Shown piece by piece: positions 6,949 to 7,247 of a stretch of DNA of 7,247 nucleotides (position 1 is its first letter; each line of letters opens with the position of its first letter). The position numbers and the translations under genes were made by a program. Source of the DNA: CBDUUP01 sp965370435 (GTDB lineage: Bacteria; Chloroflexota; Anaerolineae; Anaerolineales; UBA11579); NCBI GenBank assembly GCA_965370435.1, contig CBDUUP010000236.1:1-7247 (forward strand), read 5' to 3'. The notes beneath the pieces were generated by a model that worked only from the letters and a program-made list of their open reading frames with translations, did not search any database and was not told where the DNA came from.

Positions 6949-6994
6949 GCGCGTCTCCTTGACATCTTTTGCGTGCACACCCCCGCCAATCACC

Positions 6995-7024
6995 ATGAAA
7001 ATTAATGTTTGAACATGTTATACT
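6995..7024 (+). promoter_or_regulatory. Candidate sigma-70-type promoter for the lipoprotein gene
   Basis: TATACT (7019-7024) matches five of six bases of the -10 consensus and is preceded by TGT (7016-7018), an extended -10. A weak -35, ATGAAA (6995-7000; four of six), sits at an 18-base spacing. The transcript would start near 7031, about 24 bases before the GTG. Confidence 0.45.
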
Positions 7025-7041
7025 TCTTCATGATGTTTTGG

Positions 7042-7046
7042 AAGGA
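7042..7046 (+). promoter_or_regulatory. Shine-Dalgarno of the lipoprotein gene
   Basis: AAGGA (within GGAAGGA) lies eight bases before GTG at 7055. The closer ATG at 7047 is followed at once by TAA and cannot be the start, so this site supports the GTG. Confidence 0.7.
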
Positions 7047-7054
7047 TGTAAACG

Positions 7055-7247
7055 GTGAGTATTTACAGTAAAAAAATATTGATCATTCTGATCCTTTGCA
7101 TAACCCTGGTTACATCTTGTTCATCTGAACCTAGTTCAGGTGAACTTGATCCTCCACATTCAGAATTTGACTTCCTAGAACACTCAATGAGTTATGATGA
7201 AATCATCGCTCGATTAGGACCTCCTGATGATTCTGTCGGTAGTGGAT
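7055..7247 (+). CDS. Small secreted lipoprotein, possibly with a SmpA/OmlA (BamE)-like domain (C-terminus cut by window edge)
   Basis: Sixty-four codons are visible before the edge. The N-terminus has a short positive region (KK at 6-7), a hydrophobic core of Ile/Leu (about 8-19) and a lipobox VTSC with C22. This indicates export, signal peptidase II cleavage and lipid anchoring. A polar linker (23-44) leads into MSYDEIIARLGPPDD (45-59) and VGSG. This resembles the opening helix and turn (M-s-y-e-e-v-...-LG-P-D) of SmpA/OmlA/BLIP-like domains found in many small lipoproteins. The domain call rests on this one motif because the rest lies outside the window. The gene is divergent from gyrB and has its own promoter candidate. 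Base composition is about 38% G+C (74 of 193 by hand count), far below gyrB. Function is unknown. Confidence 0.75.
   Translation, partial: MSIYSKKILIILILCITLVTSCSSEPSSGELDPPHSEFDFLEHSMSYDEIIARLGPPDDSVGSG

Larger units (their letters stand above)
6602..7054. other. Divergent intergenic region between gyrB and the lipoprotein gene
   Basis: This 453-base gap has no convincing coding frame. From left to right it holds the gyrB ribosome binding site, GC-rich short hairpins in the gyrB leader (6679-6715), AT-rich sequence around 6721-6795, the 93-base inverted repeat (6856-6948), and a promoter-like site for the rightward gene (6995-7024). For gyrB the best -10 candidate on the minus strand is TATGAT (6745-6750), but no acceptable -35 lies at the right spacing. 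Confidence 0.6.

Noticed and set aside
6959..6964. Perfect TTGACA -35 hexamer
   Set aside because: At 16-18 bases downstream the sequence is C-rich, with nothing like a -10 element.
7012..7019. AACATGTT palindrome resembling half of a LexA/SOS box
   Set aside because: The spacing between GAAC and GTT is too short for the known GAAC-N4-GTTC form, and it overlaps the extended -10, where such sequence arises easily.
7033..7071. Short frame starting at ATG 7033, overlapping the lipoprotein start
   Set aside because: It is only 12 codons long and its candidate ribosome site lies inside it; the GTG frame with the lipobox is far better.

Overview
The window looks like a piece of a moderately GC-rich bacterial chromosome. 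Three genes lie on the minus strand: a DNA gyrase B gene, a large multi-domain protein of unknown function, and a receptor-type Ser/Thr kinase cut by the left edge. A fourth gene, a lipoprotein, starts on the plus strand and is cut by the right edge. The kinase architecture (Hanks-type kinase, one membrane segment, Thr/Pro stalk, TolB/PD40 propeller), the style of the GyrB sequence and the interspersed palindromes between genes remind me of Chloroflexota, particularly Anaerolineae. This is an inference from memory, not a search result.

Layout, left to right. Positions 1-1897 (minus) encode the kinase, open throughout for 632 codons with its C-terminus off the window. Positions 1898-2063 are a short gap holding a strong double hairpin. 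Positions 2064-4388 (minus) encode a 774-residue protein. It has a histone-H1-like Lys/Arg/Ala tail, a small hydrophobic segment, long helical stretches, two copies of a PH/GRAM-like module and a C-terminal four-cysteine zinc ribbon. Positions 4389-4681 are a gap with a 71-base imperfect palindrome, flanked by degenerate heptamer arrays in opposite orientations. Positions 4682-6601 (minus) are gyrB, complete, 639 codons, with a GTG start. Positions 6602-7054 are a divergent intergenic region with the gyrB leader, a 93-base inverted-repeat element and a likely promoter for the rightward gene. Positions 7055-7247 (plus) are the 5' end of an AT-rich lipoprotein gene.

The three minus-strand genes are co-directional, but gaps of 293 and 166 bases, each with a palindrome, separate them. 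Nothing shows that they form one tightly coupled operon. GyrB supplies the ATPase and TOPRIM subunit of gyrase. The kinase probably senses something outside the membrane through its propeller and signals inside. The 774-residue protein is the least explained and most interesting gene: its tail suggests binding to nucleic acid or another polyanion, and its modules suggest a scaffold. I see no CRISPR array, rRNA, tRNA, transposase or phage gene.
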